From the IMG/VR virus record IMGVR_UViG_3300050821_001776, positions 1 through 61,410 of that record: DNA of 61,410 bases; one strand, written 5' to 3'. This document shows positions 31,954 to 40,718 of this stretch, piece after piece. The position numbers and the translations under genes are program-made. The stretch comes from a virus. Positions within the stretch are counted from its first letter, which is position 1. Each line of letters starts with the position of its first letter. The notes beneath the pieces were generated by a model that was given only the letters and a program-made list of their open reading frames with translations, did not search any database and was not told where the DNA came from.

Positions 31954-34949
31954 GCGGCAGCACTTCCATTCTTGACGCACTTCCGGCGATTGCGCCGACA
32001 TCCGGTATGGTGGCTGCTGGAATGGCTATGCCGGGTGTCGATACTGCGGCAAATGCCAATGCCACGCCAAGGAACAGCGCCACATCAGTTCTCGATTCCC
32101 TAACGCCGGTTGCCCCAACCTCTGGAATGGTGGCTGCAAATCCGCAGCAAGCGTCCACTTGGGGTGATCTCGCCGGCAATCTCTGGGGCGGTGTTAAGCG
32201 CGGCATTGTCGGCATGGCTAATGCGCCCACGACGCTGCTGAATGCCGAGGGTGCCCTTATTCAGCGCACAATCAATAGTGGCGCTGGGAAGCAAGTTGTT
32301 CCCGAAACGCAGATCGCCGGTTTGCCAACGCCACAGGTACCGGAACCGAAGGACGCCGCTGGCCGCGTGGCTCAACGTGTGGGCGAATTTCTGCCGGGCA
32401 TTGCGGCTGGCGCTATTGGCGAAGGACCGGCGCTTGCTGGTATGGCAAAACAAGTCGCCCCGGCTGTTCTTGGAGGCATTGGCAGTAGCCTCGCAGAAGA
32501 TGCCGCTCCCGAGCCGCTGAAACCGGCCGCATCGCTTTTGGGTGCTGTCGCAGGTGGCGGCGGCGCGGCGGCGGTGCAGGAAGCGGCAATTCCGGCGGCG
32601 GCGCGCGCCACTACCAATGCGGCTGGGAAGCTAGGTCTTGGCGCCAAGCAGAATGTCGGTGGCGTTAACGTCACAGCGCCGCAGATGCAAAACGCTGCAG
32701 GCCAAGTGACGCGAGCGCTTGGCGATGAGGGGGCGCAGCGGCTTCAGGTTGGCGCGGGTACGCCGACGCTTCCTGGCTATACGCCGGAGCAGCTTGTCCC
32801 TGGTGCCGAACCAACCACAGCGCAAGTAGCGCAAACTCCGGGCGCCGCAGCGCTGGAGAAAGCGCACAGGGTAGCAACGCCAGAACCATTCCTGGCGCGT
32901 GAACAGCAGCAGAATTCCGCGCGGCTGGCCTCTGTGCAAGGATTGGCGCCGGCAGACGCGCAACCGGGAGCGGTGGGCGATCTATTCCGCCAACAGCTCC
33001 AGGTGATTGACGCATCCGGTCAGCAAGCCGTCCAGCAGGCGCAGGGTGGCGTTCAGGCGGCCACTGGGGCGCTCGGCGGCACGCAACCTACCGCAGCTTA
33101 TGGCGAGCAGGCGCGTACGGCTCTACAGGCGGCTAAGGAGCCGGTTCACGCCGACACGCAGCGCCTGTGGTCTGCGGTTGATCCTGACGGCACATGGGCG
33201 CTTCCGGCTCCGGCGACGAAGACCGCCGCTCAACAACTTATGGGCGAAATCAGCCCAACATCTCAAACCGATGCACAGGAAACCGCTTTGCTGCAAAGGG
33301 CAGCAGGACTGCCGGATGTGGTGCGATTCGGGGATCTTGGTGACATGCGGGCGGACATCAACGCCGCGACCCGCCGGCTGTCTGGTGCCCCCGGCATGGA
33401 GCCGAATGTTCGTAGGCTAACGATCCTCAAGCAATCCGTTGACCAGTCAATCTCAGATGCGCTAAACGGCCGGGCTGCGCAGGAGGCGCAAGCGGTTGCT
33501 GCTGGCCAAATGACGCCGGAGCAGACCGTCTCCGCTAATCTTCAAAGGCAGGTTAACGACTGGTATGCAGCTCGGAATGCCACAGCCGCCGCCCAAGCAG
33601 CCGGGGGAAATAGTGGAGGAGATGTTCTCCAAGCTCCCGCGAGAGGATCATCTGCCACTTCTGGCTTACCTGGAACAGCGAGCCAAGCAAGCGGCAGATT
33701 TGGAAATCCTTCGGGAACTCAAGGCGTATCGAGCCAAGCACAACCTCTAGAACCCAACTTCACTTCCGAGCACGCGGACGCTTACGGTGCAGCCGTCAAC
33801 GCAACACGCCAAGAAAAGCAGACCTTTGGCCAGGGCGGCGTTGGGCAGGTTTTGCGTCCAGGCCGCAATGGCGCGGAATATGCCGTTGAGCCAGGCGCCG
33901 TTCCCGGCAAGATCTTCACCCGCGGCCCTACTGAGCCGCTGGAGGTTCAGCGCTTTATCAGTGCAGTCGGCGGCCCGGATCAAGCGGCGCAAATCGGTCG
34001 TGAGACGTTGGCTAATGAGCTGCGGCAATCTGGCATTATAAAGCCGGATGGTACTGTAGATGCGGGCCGTTTCGCGACATGGCAAGCGCGCCGGCAGGCA
34101 ACCATCCAACAATTCCCCGGTTTATCCGACCAATTCGGGAGCGCTGAAGCAGCGCAGCGCACGCTGGATGATGTAACGGCGACCCATCAGGCGGCGCTGA
34201 AAGAATTTCAGAATTCTGCCGCGGCGAAGTTCATTAATGCCGAACCATCTAAGGCAGTTGCGTCCGCTTTCAGCTCTGCCAATCCAACAGCGACATTTAC
34301 ACAGCTTGTCCGCCAAGTGCGCGGCAACACCGATGCCGAAGCGGGCTTAAAGCGTGCAGTGGTGGATTACATTACGGATAAGACGCGCTCAGCGACTCCA
34401 GCCGGAACGGGTGAAGACTTCCAGAAAGCGGCTACGTTCCGCACATTCATTAGGCAGAACAACGGCGCGCTCAAAGCGCTGTTTGGCGGCCAGGGTGTTC
34501 AGAACCTGGATATGGTTGCTGCTGACCTACGCAGACAGGCGCAGCGCACCACAGCAACGGCTGGCAGCGATACTGCGGCGAACATCACAGCCGCGCGCCA
34601 TTACGGGCTAAAGGAAAGTGGTTTTCACGCCACTGCGCTCGCCGTCATTGGCGAGCAGATGGGCAACGTCCTCTCCCATGCGATGGGCGGCGAGGGGATA
34701 CTTGGCCAAGCGGCAGGCGCTGCGATCGGTGGCGGCGGTTATTTGATACATGCCATGCGCCAGTCAGGCATTGCCACAATCAATGACCTCGTGCGCGAGG
34801 CCATGCTGCATCCAAACGTGGCACGTGAGCTTATGGCTAAGGCGCAAAACAGTCAGATTGGCCCCGTTGCGTCTCAGCGCATTGCTCGCGCTTTGCAAGG
34901 CACATTGACAGCGAATGCCGCGCAGAATCAGCAGCAGGAGAAGCAGTGA
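31950..34949 (+). CDS. Large internal virion / ejection protein
   Basis: 999 residues from a GTG overlapping the previous gene. Ala/Gln-rich helices dominate. Two repeats (DALPAIAPTSGMVAAG and DSLTPVAPTSGMVAAN) lie near the N-terminus, and there are hydrophobic Gly patches at about 150-220 and 890-940 (GEGILGQAAGAAIGGGGYLI). It probably leaves the capsid with the DNA and helps form the entry channel. Between 33,600 and 33,745 its own translation turns Ser/Gly/Pro-rich while the +1 frame encodes a well-formed helix. Confidence 0.75.
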   Translation: MSGSTSILDALPAIAPTSGMVAAGMAMPGVDTAANANATPRNSATSVLDSLTPVAPTSGMVAANPQQASTWGDLAGNLWGGVKRGIVGMANAPTTLLNAEGALIQRTINSGAGKQVVPETQIAGLPTPQVPEPKDAAGRVAQRVGEFLPGIAAGAIGEGPALAGMAKQVAPAVLGGIGSSLAEDAAPEPLKPAASLLGAVAGGGGAAAVQEAAIPAAARATTNAAGKLGLGAKQNVGGVNVTAPQMQNAAGQVTRALGDEGAQRLQVGAGTPTLPGYTPEQLVPGAEPTTAQVAQTPGAAALEKAHRVATPEPFLAREQQQNSARLASVQGLAPADAQPGAVGDLFRQQLQVIDASGQQAVQQAQGGVQAATGALGGTQPTAAYGEQARTALQAAKEPVHADTQRLWSAVDPDGTWALPAPATKTAAQQLMGEISPTSQTDAQETALLQRAAGLPDVVRFGDLGDMRADINAATRRLSGAPGMEPNVRRLTILKQSVDQSISDALNGRAAQEAQAVAAGQMTPEQTVSANLQRQVNDWYAARNATAAAQAAGGNSGGDVLQAPARGSSATSGLPGTASQASGRFGNPSGTQGVSSQAQPLEPNFTSEHADAYGAAVNATRQEKQTFGQGGVGQVLRPGRNGAEYAVEPGAVPGKIFTRGPTEPLEVQRFISAVGGPDQAAQIGRETLANELRQSGIIKPDGTVDAGRFATWQARRQATIQQFPGLSDQFGSAEAAQRTLDDVTATHQAALKEFQNSAAAKFINAEPSKAVASAFSSANPTATFTQLVRQVRGNTDAEAGLKRAVVDYITDKTRSATPAGTGEDFQKAATFRTFIRQNNGALKALFGGQGVQNLDMVAADLRRQAQRTTATAGSDTAANITAARHYGLKESGFHATALAVIGEQMGNVLSHAMGGEGILGQAAGAAIGGGGYLIHAMRQSGIATINDLVREAMLHPNVARELMAKAQNSQIGPVASQRIARALQGTLTANAAQNQQQEKQ
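33565..33750 (+). CDS. Candidate nested gene in another frame
   Basis: A 61-residue frame inside the ejection gene ends GEIVEEMFSKLPREDHLPLL, AYLEQRAKQAADLEILRELK, AYRAKHNL, a clean amphipathic helix pair. GGAGGAG precedes an internal ATG at 33622, so the product may be only the last 42 residues. The host frame is low-complexity across the same bases. It could also be an inserted gene fragment that the larger gene reads through. Confidence 0.4.
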   Translation: MQLGMPQPPPKQPGEIVEEMFSKLPREDHLPLLAYLEQRAKQAADLEILRELKAYRAKHNL

Positions 34950-35368
34950 TGCCTACTCGCATCCTCTCCTGGCAGCAGCTAGTCCTTGAGAACGATCCAG
35001 ATTGGGTGCGCCGATCGCTGAATCCGTCTGTGTGGGAATTCTCCAGCGGGCGCCGCTTTGTCGATCCTGCGTCTGTGTATGCGCCATTGCCGGATAGTGG
35101 GCTGACGCTGGATGGTCAGTTTCTGGTGATTGATGGTGCTGTTACGGATCTTCCACTGATCGACCCGCATATCCCAGGTCGCGTGTTTTCGAATAGCGGC
35201 TTTGTCTGTGCCAGTTTGGGCACGAAGTATCAGCCGGGTCTTAGTATTTTCTATCCCGGCTGTACGCTGGATCAGATCATACTGATCGGTGGTGCCGCGT
35301 GGCCATTGAGTGCGCGAGCAGGATCGGGGCAGATATTCAATAATGGTGGATTTGCATGCGTCGCTTAA
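34949..35368 (+). CDS. Hypothetical virion-associated protein, 139 aa
   Basis: ATG within a TGATG overlap. Beta-rich, with repeated patterns (RVFSNSGFVCASLGTKYQPG and GQIFNNGGFACVA) and LTLDGQFLVIDGAVTDLP. Looks like a small tail or fibre accessory. Its 3' end overlaps the next signal-peptide gene by 13 bases. Confidence 0.65.
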   Translation: MPTRILSWQQLVLENDPDWVRRSLNPSVWEFSSGRRFVDPASVYAPLPDSGLTLDGQFLVIDGAVTDLPLIDPHIPGRVFSNSGFVCASLGTKYQPGLSIFYPGCTLDQIILIGGAAWPLSARAGSGQIFNNGGFACVA

Positions 35369-36984
35369 TCATAGCGGCGCTTCTGTTGCTACTGCCGGCA
35401 GCGGCGCATGCGCAAAGTGCGGCATGTTCATTTGCAAATCCGACTGCGTGCGGCTCGCCAGGTATGAACAATGCGGCGATTGGTGGCACATTGACAGTTG
35501 GGGGCCTCTCAACTCTCAGTGGTGGTGGCGCATTTAGCGGCATATTTTCTGGGAATCACACATACTCAGGCGTCATCACGTACACGGGTGGCGTTGCCGG
35601 CACCATGGCAGCGAACATTGTCGAGGTGAACTCGATTAACACCTACGGCAATACGATCACGTTGTCTGGTGCGACTGTCCCGACCTATATGGGGAATTTA
35701 ATAGCAAATTGGGCCGGCACTTCGACTCGAACTGACAACACCAGTATCGCTGCGTTTCATATTGGTGCGAGCTCGGACAATGCCAACTTCAGTAACAGTG
35801 GCGGCACGCGCGATGAACTTCTGATCTCATCCAGCTATGGCGGTACGTCATTCAGTGGCTTCCGAATCGGCGCCCAGATTCAGATGAATTTTAACACAGC
35901 ATCCACGCTCACTGCTGATGGGGGAGGCTCGGGGCTGAATACTAAAGTTGTGCCTAGTGTAAACTTTGGTGGTTCGGCGGGAAACTATAAAGGTGCGTTC
36001 TTTGGAGCAAATCCATGGGCCGATTGTAAGACTGGCTACACATTCGGATCGCAATGCGTCGGTATGGAGGTCGATGCGGCGCTCCAAACGGGAGCGAGCG
36101 CGAGCAATTTCACGATGTTTCAGGCAGTCCTGACTTCCGATCATGCGACTCATGGTATCAATGCGGATAATGGTTATGCGCTCGTTGCGCAAACGGGCGC
36201 TTCTGCTGGATTGTTCAATGGCTGGGTGGTCGGGTCTTATCAGGCCCAGTGGCCGATGGATCTGAGCGGAAATGGATATCTATTCAAGCTGGAGACGAGC
36301 AGCAACTATAATACATTCCCGTCCACGTTGGCTGGTGGTTGGGATGAGTTACAAGGGATATTCAGCGGCGCAGGGGTGAATGGCGGTAATTTTTCCTTCA
36401 GAAGTCCCGGCCCTTCATCCAGCGTGCCTGCAACAGCGATAGACGGAAGCGGAGGTCTGAAATTAGGCCCCGCCTATATGATTGCAACCGCAAGCGCCCT
36501 GACATTCGACACTGGGTTATATAGTTTTGCCGGCGTGTCATCGATCGTCAGCGGAGGCACAAATTATACCGGCAATGGCTCCTCTGGCAGTGACATCGTA
36601 GATGATGGATATGGCAATGAGTTTTATGTCACGGCATCTAGTGGTGTCGTATCGGCATTGACGTTAAAGGTCCGCGCAGAAGGACAAATAAGCGCCCCAG
36701 CGGTGTCATCTCTGACATTCAATAATTTAGTAGTTACGGGCACTTCGGCCGGATCTGGCCTGATAGTGACTGAGAACGCTTGGACGCAATCTGGGACAAC
36801 CCTCAAGCTAGGGACTACGACCGCAACCACGATCGGTATCGGCAATAGCGGCTCAACCACGACAATCAGTGGGATTATCAAGGCTGGGTCTGGGACCGGT
36901 AGTTCGCGCACATGCACGGTCAACCAGAATCTGACTCTGATCTTCACCAATGGCATTCTGACAGGTGGGACATGCAACTCCTAA
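35356..36984 (+). CDS. Fibre-like protein with Sec signal peptide
   Basis: 542 residues. Residues 1-20 are a classic signal peptide (MRRLIIAALLLLLPAAAHA, cut before QS). The remainder is typical of tail fibres or spikes: GGTLTVGGLSTLSGGGAFSG repeats, then beta-rich domains and a Ser/Thr/Gly end closing with two Cys. Virion fibres are normally cytoplasmic, so the signal is unexpected. Either it is exported to the periplasm or surface during infection or lysogeny, or the N-terminus serves as a hydrophobic tail anchor. Confidence 0.75.
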   Translation: MRRLIIAALLLLLPAAAHAQSAACSFANPTACGSPGMNNAAIGGTLTVGGLSTLSGGGAFSGIFSGNHTYSGVITYTGGVAGTMAANIVEVNSINTYGNTITLSGATVPTYMGNLIANWAGTSTRTDNTSIAAFHIGASSDNANFSNSGGTRDELLISSSYGGTSFSGFRIGAQIQMNFNTASTLTADGGGSGLNTKVVPSVNFGGSAGNYKGAFFGANPWADCKTGYTFGSQCVGMEVDAALQTGASASNFTMFQAVLTSDHATHGINADNGYALVAQTGASAGLFNGWVVGSYQAQWPMDLSGNGYLFKLETSSNYNTFPSTLAGGWDELQGIFSGAGVNGGNFSFRSPGPSSSVPATAIDGSGGLKLGPAYMIATASALTFDTGLYSFAGVSSIVSGGTNYTGNGSSGSDIVDDGYGNEFYVTASSGVVSALTLKVRAEGQISAPAVSSLTFNNLVVTGTSAGSGLIVTENAWTQSGTTLKLGTTTATTIGIGNSGSTTTISGIIKAGSGTGSSRTCTVNQNLTLIFTNGILTGGTCNS

Positions 36985-37835
36985 AGCGGCTTATTCTCAT
37001 AGGGCTTTTGCTTATCCCTATCGCTACAAACGCACAGACAGTAAGTCCTGGCGGAAGCCTCGCGCGTCACTCGGCTTCGTTCTTATCCAGTAGCACTTGG
37101 GTTGTGCCGCCAGATGTAAATTACATCTGGGTAGATGGAAGCGGCACTGGGGGCGCTGGCGGCGGTGGTCAGGCGAGCGCAGGCACGGCGGGGGGTGCCG
37201 GAGGTGGCGCCGCACTGTCGGCGGTGCAATGCCCAATGCAGGTTACACCCGGATCGACGCTGACATTTACCATACCGGCAGCTCCAGGGAGCGCGCCTGC
37301 GGGGTCTGCAGGCGGTAGTGGGGGGACAGTGACAATCACCGGCCAGATAGCGCCAACTGGGTTCAACATTATCGGCGGATCTGGTGGGGCAACGGGGTCT
37401 GCTGGGACCGGCGGTGTAGGTGGTGCCAGCGCGATTAACTTTGCCGCTTGGGGCGGTGGCCTTGCTGGTGGCGCCGCCGGATCGGCTGGCGCATGGTTTA
37501 GCGATACGAGCACTACAGCCAGCGGCACTGTTGATTGCTTCCGTGACGGCGCCCCAGGCGGTGGTGGCGGGGCCACGGCCGGAACAGCGGGTGCGGGCGG
37601 CAGATGGCCTCCGACAAATGCTGTCGCTGCTGCCGGTGCTGGTAATGGTGCGGGTGGTGGCGGGGGCAATAGCTACTGGGATAAGGGATCGGCCGGAAGC
37701 GCGGCTGCTGTATCAAATGCAAGTGCTGCCCCAGGATTAGGCGCAGGAGGCGGCGGTGGCGGCACTAATGCTGCGGGTTCACCCGGTGGTCCAGGGTTTC
37801 TCCGATTCTACTATTACACGGCGAGTGGCCAATGA
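36972..37835 (+). CDS. Gly-rich fibre-like protein with Sec signal peptide
   Basis: 287 residues from ATG 36972 (AGGTGGGA upstream). Signal peptide MQLLKRLILIGLLLIPIATNA, cut before QT. The mature part has a short beta start (LSSSTWVVPPDVNYIWVDGS) followed by about 200 residues of Gly/Ala-rich repeats (GGVGGASAINFAAWGGGLAG), the polyglycine style of T4 gp38-type adhesins. It ends LRFYYYTASGQ. Follows the other exported fibre gene. Confidence 0.75.
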   Translation: MQLLKRLILIGLLLIPIATNAQTVSPGGSLARHSASFLSSSTWVVPPDVNYIWVDGSGTGGAGGGGQASAGTAGGAGGGAALSAVQCPMQVTPGSTLTFTIPAAPGSAPAGSAGGSGGTVTITGQIAPTGFNIIGGSGGATGSAGTGGVGGASAINFAAWGGGLAGGAAGSAGAWFSDTSTTASGTVDCFRDGAPGGGGGATAGTAGAGGRWPPTNAVAAAGAGNGAGGGGGNSYWDKGSAGSAAAVSNASAAPGLGAGGGGGGTNAAGSPGGPGFLRFYYYTASGQ

Positions 37836-38071
37836 TGCGCGCTCTGATTCTATTTGCGCTGCTGGTACCATTGGCGGCGTATGCCCAGACACCGCCATTG
37901 CAGCAACAGGTTGATTCCGCAGTAGCGAATACCATAGGAGCGATTGGCACGATCACCAATACGATCGCCATTCTGCGCGGTCAGGTAGCACAAGACCAGG
38001 AGCAGATTGCAGCGCTGCAAGCCAAACTTGCGGCGGCAACAGTCAAATCAGTGGAGACACCCAATAAGTGA
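37832..38071 (+). CDS. Short exported coiled-coil protein
   Basis: 79 residues. Signal peptide MMRALILFALLVPLAAYA, cut before QT, then a coiled coil (IAILRGQVAQDQEQIAALQA, KLAAATVKS). It is the third exported product in a row. It could be a periplasmic spanin-like or chaperone-like partner; there is no lipobox. Last gene before a hairpin-bearing gap. Confidence 0.7.
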   Translation: MMRALILFALLVPLAAYAQTPPLQQQVDSAVANTIGAIGTITNTIAILRGQVAQDQEQIAALQAKLAAATVKSVETPNK

Positions 38072-38171
38072 TCCGACCGCCCTCCGCCCGCTGGAAACGG
38101 AACGGAGGGCAGCCCGTCCTTTGCAGGACAGCCCCACCAGCGAAGGAAGCCGCTGATGAGTGAGACGAACG
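38072..38171 (+). promoter_or_regulatory. Hairpins and short leader before lysis genes
   Basis: GCCCTCCG (38079-38086) pairs with CGGAGGGC (38103-38110) around a 16-base loop; GTCCT-TTGC-AGGAC follows at about 38115-38128. A nine-codon frame (from 38156) precedes the next gene, with GAAGGAAG ahead of it. The block separates the tail genes from the lysis region and may stop or delay transcription or regulate translation. No T-run follows the first hairpin. Confidence 0.45.
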
Positions 38172-38435
38172 ATGGCGCATGACGATCCTGGAGTCCAATT
38201 CCGCCCCGCTGGCGAGCGGTTGGCGCGGGTGGAGACGTTACTGGAAGGCGTCCAAGGGGATGTGACCGAGATCAAGCGCCAGCTCTCTGAGTTGACTGAG
38301 CAACACGCGAAGCAAGATGCATATGCGCGCGTTGGTCATGCGGTGTGGAGCATCACGGAGCGTGTTGTGTTGGTGTTGCTCGGGTCTGGGGCAGCGATGT
38401 GGCTACAGCGGCATTGGCCGCCGGGGGCGAACTGA
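38172..38435 (+). CDS. XhlA-like coiled-coil membrane protein (lysis candidate)
   Basis: 87 residues from ATG 38172 (GTG 38160 possible). N-terminal coiled coil (RVETLLEGVQGDVTEIKRQL, SELTEQ) and one C-terminal membrane segment (WSITERVVLVLLGSGAAMWL). This layout matches XhlA/haemolysin-type proteins that cooperate with holins. It is therefore a lysis candidate, with the order of genes as further support. Confidence 0.6.
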   Translation: MAHDDPGVQFRPAGERLARVETLLEGVQGDVTEIKRQLSELTEQHAKQDAYARVGHAVWSITERVVLVLLGSGAAMWLQRHWPPGAN

Positions 38436-39503
38436 ATGGCTGGTGAGCACAGCACTGAGGCATTGCGTTCGATAGCCGCTGCCGTGAAAGCTGCTGGCAG
38501 CATACGAGCAGCGGCGGATAAAGCTGGTATCAACTACTCAACAATGAAAAGCCAGGTTGAGCGCGTGCGGAAGCATCTACCGGATGCACTGCCGCCAGTT
38601 AGTAATCAGCCCGGATGGGCACAGACAACAGACCAATGGAAGGACTGCGTAGCGCCTGAGATTGAGTGCGCCGATGAAGATCTCGACGCTATCATGGACA
38701 AGCTGGAAGAAGAGGATGAACGGGAGGCGAAGGCCCGTGCTTCTTTGGAATGGATGGAGTTTCAGGTCAAAGGCAACGAACCATTCGCCTTAGTGTTTGT
38801 CGGCGATCCTCACGCCGATACCTGCTCAATCCGTCTGCTGCGCCAGCACCTTAAGATCGTTGAGAATACGCCGCGTATGTGGGCGGTTGGTCTGGGGGAC
38901 TGGATCAACCAATGGCAGCCAAAATTGCGAGGGCAGTATGCCTTTCAATCAACAACGGAGCGCACGGCGCTCCGTATTGTTGAGTGGATGTTTCAAAGAC
39001 CAATCTGGTGGGCAATCCTGCTAGGCAACCACAATGGCGGCAGATGGCATGGCGATGGTGCCGCGCTTAAATGGATGCGCACAGCGTCGCTGACACCTAC
39101 CCAGGAATGGCAGGTCAAATTCACCATACGTAGCGGAGAAGCTATATGGAAAGTGTGGGCAGCCCATAACTTTCCTGGCAATTCGACATTCAACGTAAAC
39201 CACGGCCCGGATAAACGGGCCCTTTTTACAGGTGCCATAGCTGACTTGTTTGTTGCCGGCGATCGGCACACATATAAACTGTCACACGATCAGCACGAGC
39301 ACACTGGGCGCACGTTCTGGACAGCCCGAGCTAAAGGCTACAAGCGCTTCGACCTTTATCCCGAAGAGATGGGATGGAGCGGGAAGCAGAACATCGGCCA
39401 TTCGATAGGTGCGGTGTTCGATCCGCGCGACGGCTCGCTGCAGTGCTTTTCGGATGTGGAGAAGACGGCGAGTTATCTGGAGTTTTTGCGGGGGCGGCAA
39501 TGA
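38436..39503 (+). CDS. Calcineurin-like metallophosphoesterase with N-terminal HTH
   Basis: 355 residues. Residues 1-45 look like a small HTH (STEALRSIAAAVKAAGSIRA, AADKAGINYSTMKS). From about 118 the metallophosphoesterase motifs follow in order: FVGDPHADT (D-x-H), VGLGDWIN (GD), LLGNHN (GNH) and VAGDRHTYKL (the final GxxH-like motif). It probably hydrolyses a phosphodiester in nucleic acid or nucleotide. Phage members are often found near lysis or replication genes; the true substrate is unknown. Confidence 0.85.
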   Translation: MAGEHSTEALRSIAAAVKAAGSIRAAADKAGINYSTMKSQVERVRKHLPDALPPVSNQPGWAQTTDQWKDCVAPEIECADEDLDAIMDKLEEEDEREAKARASLEWMEFQVKGNEPFALVFVGDPHADTCSIRLLRQHLKIVENTPRMWAVGLGDWINQWQPKLRGQYAFQSTTERTALRIVEWMFQRPIWWAILLGNHNGGRWHGDGAALKWMRTASLTPTQEWQVKFTIRSGEAIWKVWAAHNFPGNSTFNVNHGPDKRALFTGAIADLFVAGDRHTYKLSHDQHEHTGRTFWTARAKGYKRFDLYPEEMGWSGKQNIGHSIGAVFDPRDGSLQCFSDVEKTASYLEFLRGRQ

Positions 39504-39847
39504 AGAAGTCTGGCACCCTCCGCATTAAAATTGCGCACCTTGAATACGAAGTGTTGCCGCTGTCGGCAAAGTTTGTGCAGACCGAGGGGCGCAACTTTGG
39601 ATTACACGTTATTGAAGACAACCGCATCTACATCGATGCGGGACAATCTGCGGCGGAACAGGTGCGCATTTTGTGGCATGAGTTAATCCATGCAATGCAT
39701 TGGGCGCACAATATTACGAAAGAAATGCGCGACGAGGAGAAAGTATGTCTCGCGCTGGAAACACCGCTGGCATATTTATTTCGCGACAACCCGACGCTGG
39801 CTATGGTATTTGCGCGCGCCTTCTCTGGCAAACCATTGGTGGAGTAG
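39500..39847 (+). CDS. HExxH zinc metallopeptidase-like protein
   Basis: 115 residues from the ATG overlapping the phosphoesterase stop. WHELIHAMHWAH supplies HExxH; an acidic residue further on (MRDEEKVCLALE) could be the third ligand, as in ImmA/IrrE-like short gluzincins. ImmA/IrrE relatives cleave repressors, so action on a regulator is possible; a lysis role is an alternative. Neither can be decided here. Confidence 0.75.
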   Translation: MKKSGTLRIKIAHLEYEVLPLSAKFVQTEGRNFGLHVIEDNRIYIDAGQSAAEQVRILWHELIHAMHWAHNITKEMRDEEKVCLALETPLAYLFRDNPTLAMVFARAFSGKPLVE

Positions 39848-40015
39848 ATGGCGCGGCGATTTGATGACTGGTTCCCGGAGGCATATGATATGTACTGGAC
39901 TTGTAAATGCGGCGCGCGTGTATTAAACAATGTGCCGTATTGCGCGAGCTGCGGGGCATTGCGCCCGGAGCCGCAGCCGGAGAAGCCGCCGTCAGATTAT
40001 CCGAGGAAAGAGTGA
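39848..40015 (+). CDS. Zinc-ribbon protein, 55 aa
   Basis: Starts MARRFDDWFPEAYDMYWTCK right after the previous stop. CKCG and CASCG pairs around RVLNNVPY form a short zinc ribbon, followed by a Pro/Glu tail. Too short for the usual gene track. The stop overlaps the GTG of the next gene. Confidence 0.6.
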   Translation: MARRFDDWFPEAYDMYWTCKCGARVLNNVPYCASCGALRPEPQPEKPPSDYPRKE

Positions 40016-40284
40016 GGGATAGAGCCTTCCGCCGTCACCAAACGGAAAGCCACATGTGGCGCCGTTTAAAGGAAGACCGGAATCAGCATTACAATGATCT
40101 GAGTTGCGCATGCTGGCGCGACCCTAAGGCAATGGCGCGGTTTAAGGAGCAGCCGCAGGTATGTTCTCTTGGTGGTTGCTGTGGTAATCCGCGCAACTCG
40201 CCGTTTGGGACGGCTAGCGAGCGCATGACAATGCAAGAGCGGCGCAGTGCTGAAGCGTTCCGTTGCGCGCTGGTGGATGCATGA
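40012..40284 (+). CDS. Hypothetical Cys-rich protein, 90 aa
   Basis: Starts at the GTG overlapping the previous TGA: MRDRAFRRHQTESHMWRRLK. It is basic, with CACW and CSLGGCCGNPRNSPFG. The motif GNPRNSPFGTASERMTMQERRS resembles small phage proteins, but I cannot name the family. Coupled by ATGA to the next gene. Confidence 0.65.
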   Translation: MRDRAFRRHQTESHMWRRLKEDRNQHYNDLSCACWRDPKAMARFKEQPQVCSLGGCCGNPRNSPFGTASERMTMQERRSAEAFRCALVDA

Positions 40285-40718
40285 GGCGGGAATGCCATTT
40301 GTTCGGTGGGTCATGTGATTGCCCGGTTGGCGATTGTCGCATCGCTCCGGCTAGTGATGGCGATTGGATGCCCGGCATGCCGCGCCCGACTGGCCCCGTG
40401 CCCGCTGAGCCTGCGGGTGCGTTTACGCAGGAGATGCACACGCGCGATCGCATCGATAGTAACTGGATTGAATGTGCGGATGGCATCAAGCGCCCGGCGC
40501 ACTACGCAAACTTTCCCATTGATCCAGTGACATTCGCGCTCATCAACGAGCTGCCCGCGTGGAAGTTCCAAGTGGTCAAATACACATGCCGCGCTGGCAT
40601 GAAGGGCGACGAAAGCGACGATATCCAGAAGGCTATTAGGCATTTGGAAATGCGGCTGGAGCTGCTTAAACGCCAACGGGACGGTTCTATTGGCCATGTT
40701 GTTGGGAGGCCGCTTTGA
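40281..40718 (+). CDS. DUF3310 (SaV-like) protein
   Basis: 145 residues. The C-terminal 65 residues follow the DUF3310 pattern: RPAHYANFPIDPVTFALINE, WKFQVVKYTCRAGMKGDESD, DIQKAIRHLEMRLELL (HY start, VKYxxRAGxK, then a DLxKAxxYLE helix). The N-terminal part has five Cys (CHLFGGSCDCPVGDC), probably metal-binding. DUF3310 proteins are widespread in phages; some are proposed to be nucleotide-related, but function is open. Confidence 0.75.
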   Translation: MRRECHLFGGSCDCPVGDCRIAPASDGDWMPGMPRPTGPVPAEPAGAFTQEMHTRDRIDSNWIECADGIKRPAHYANFPIDPVTFALINELPAWKFQVVKYTCRAGMKGDESDDIQKAIRHLEMRLELLKRQRDGSIGHVVGRPL

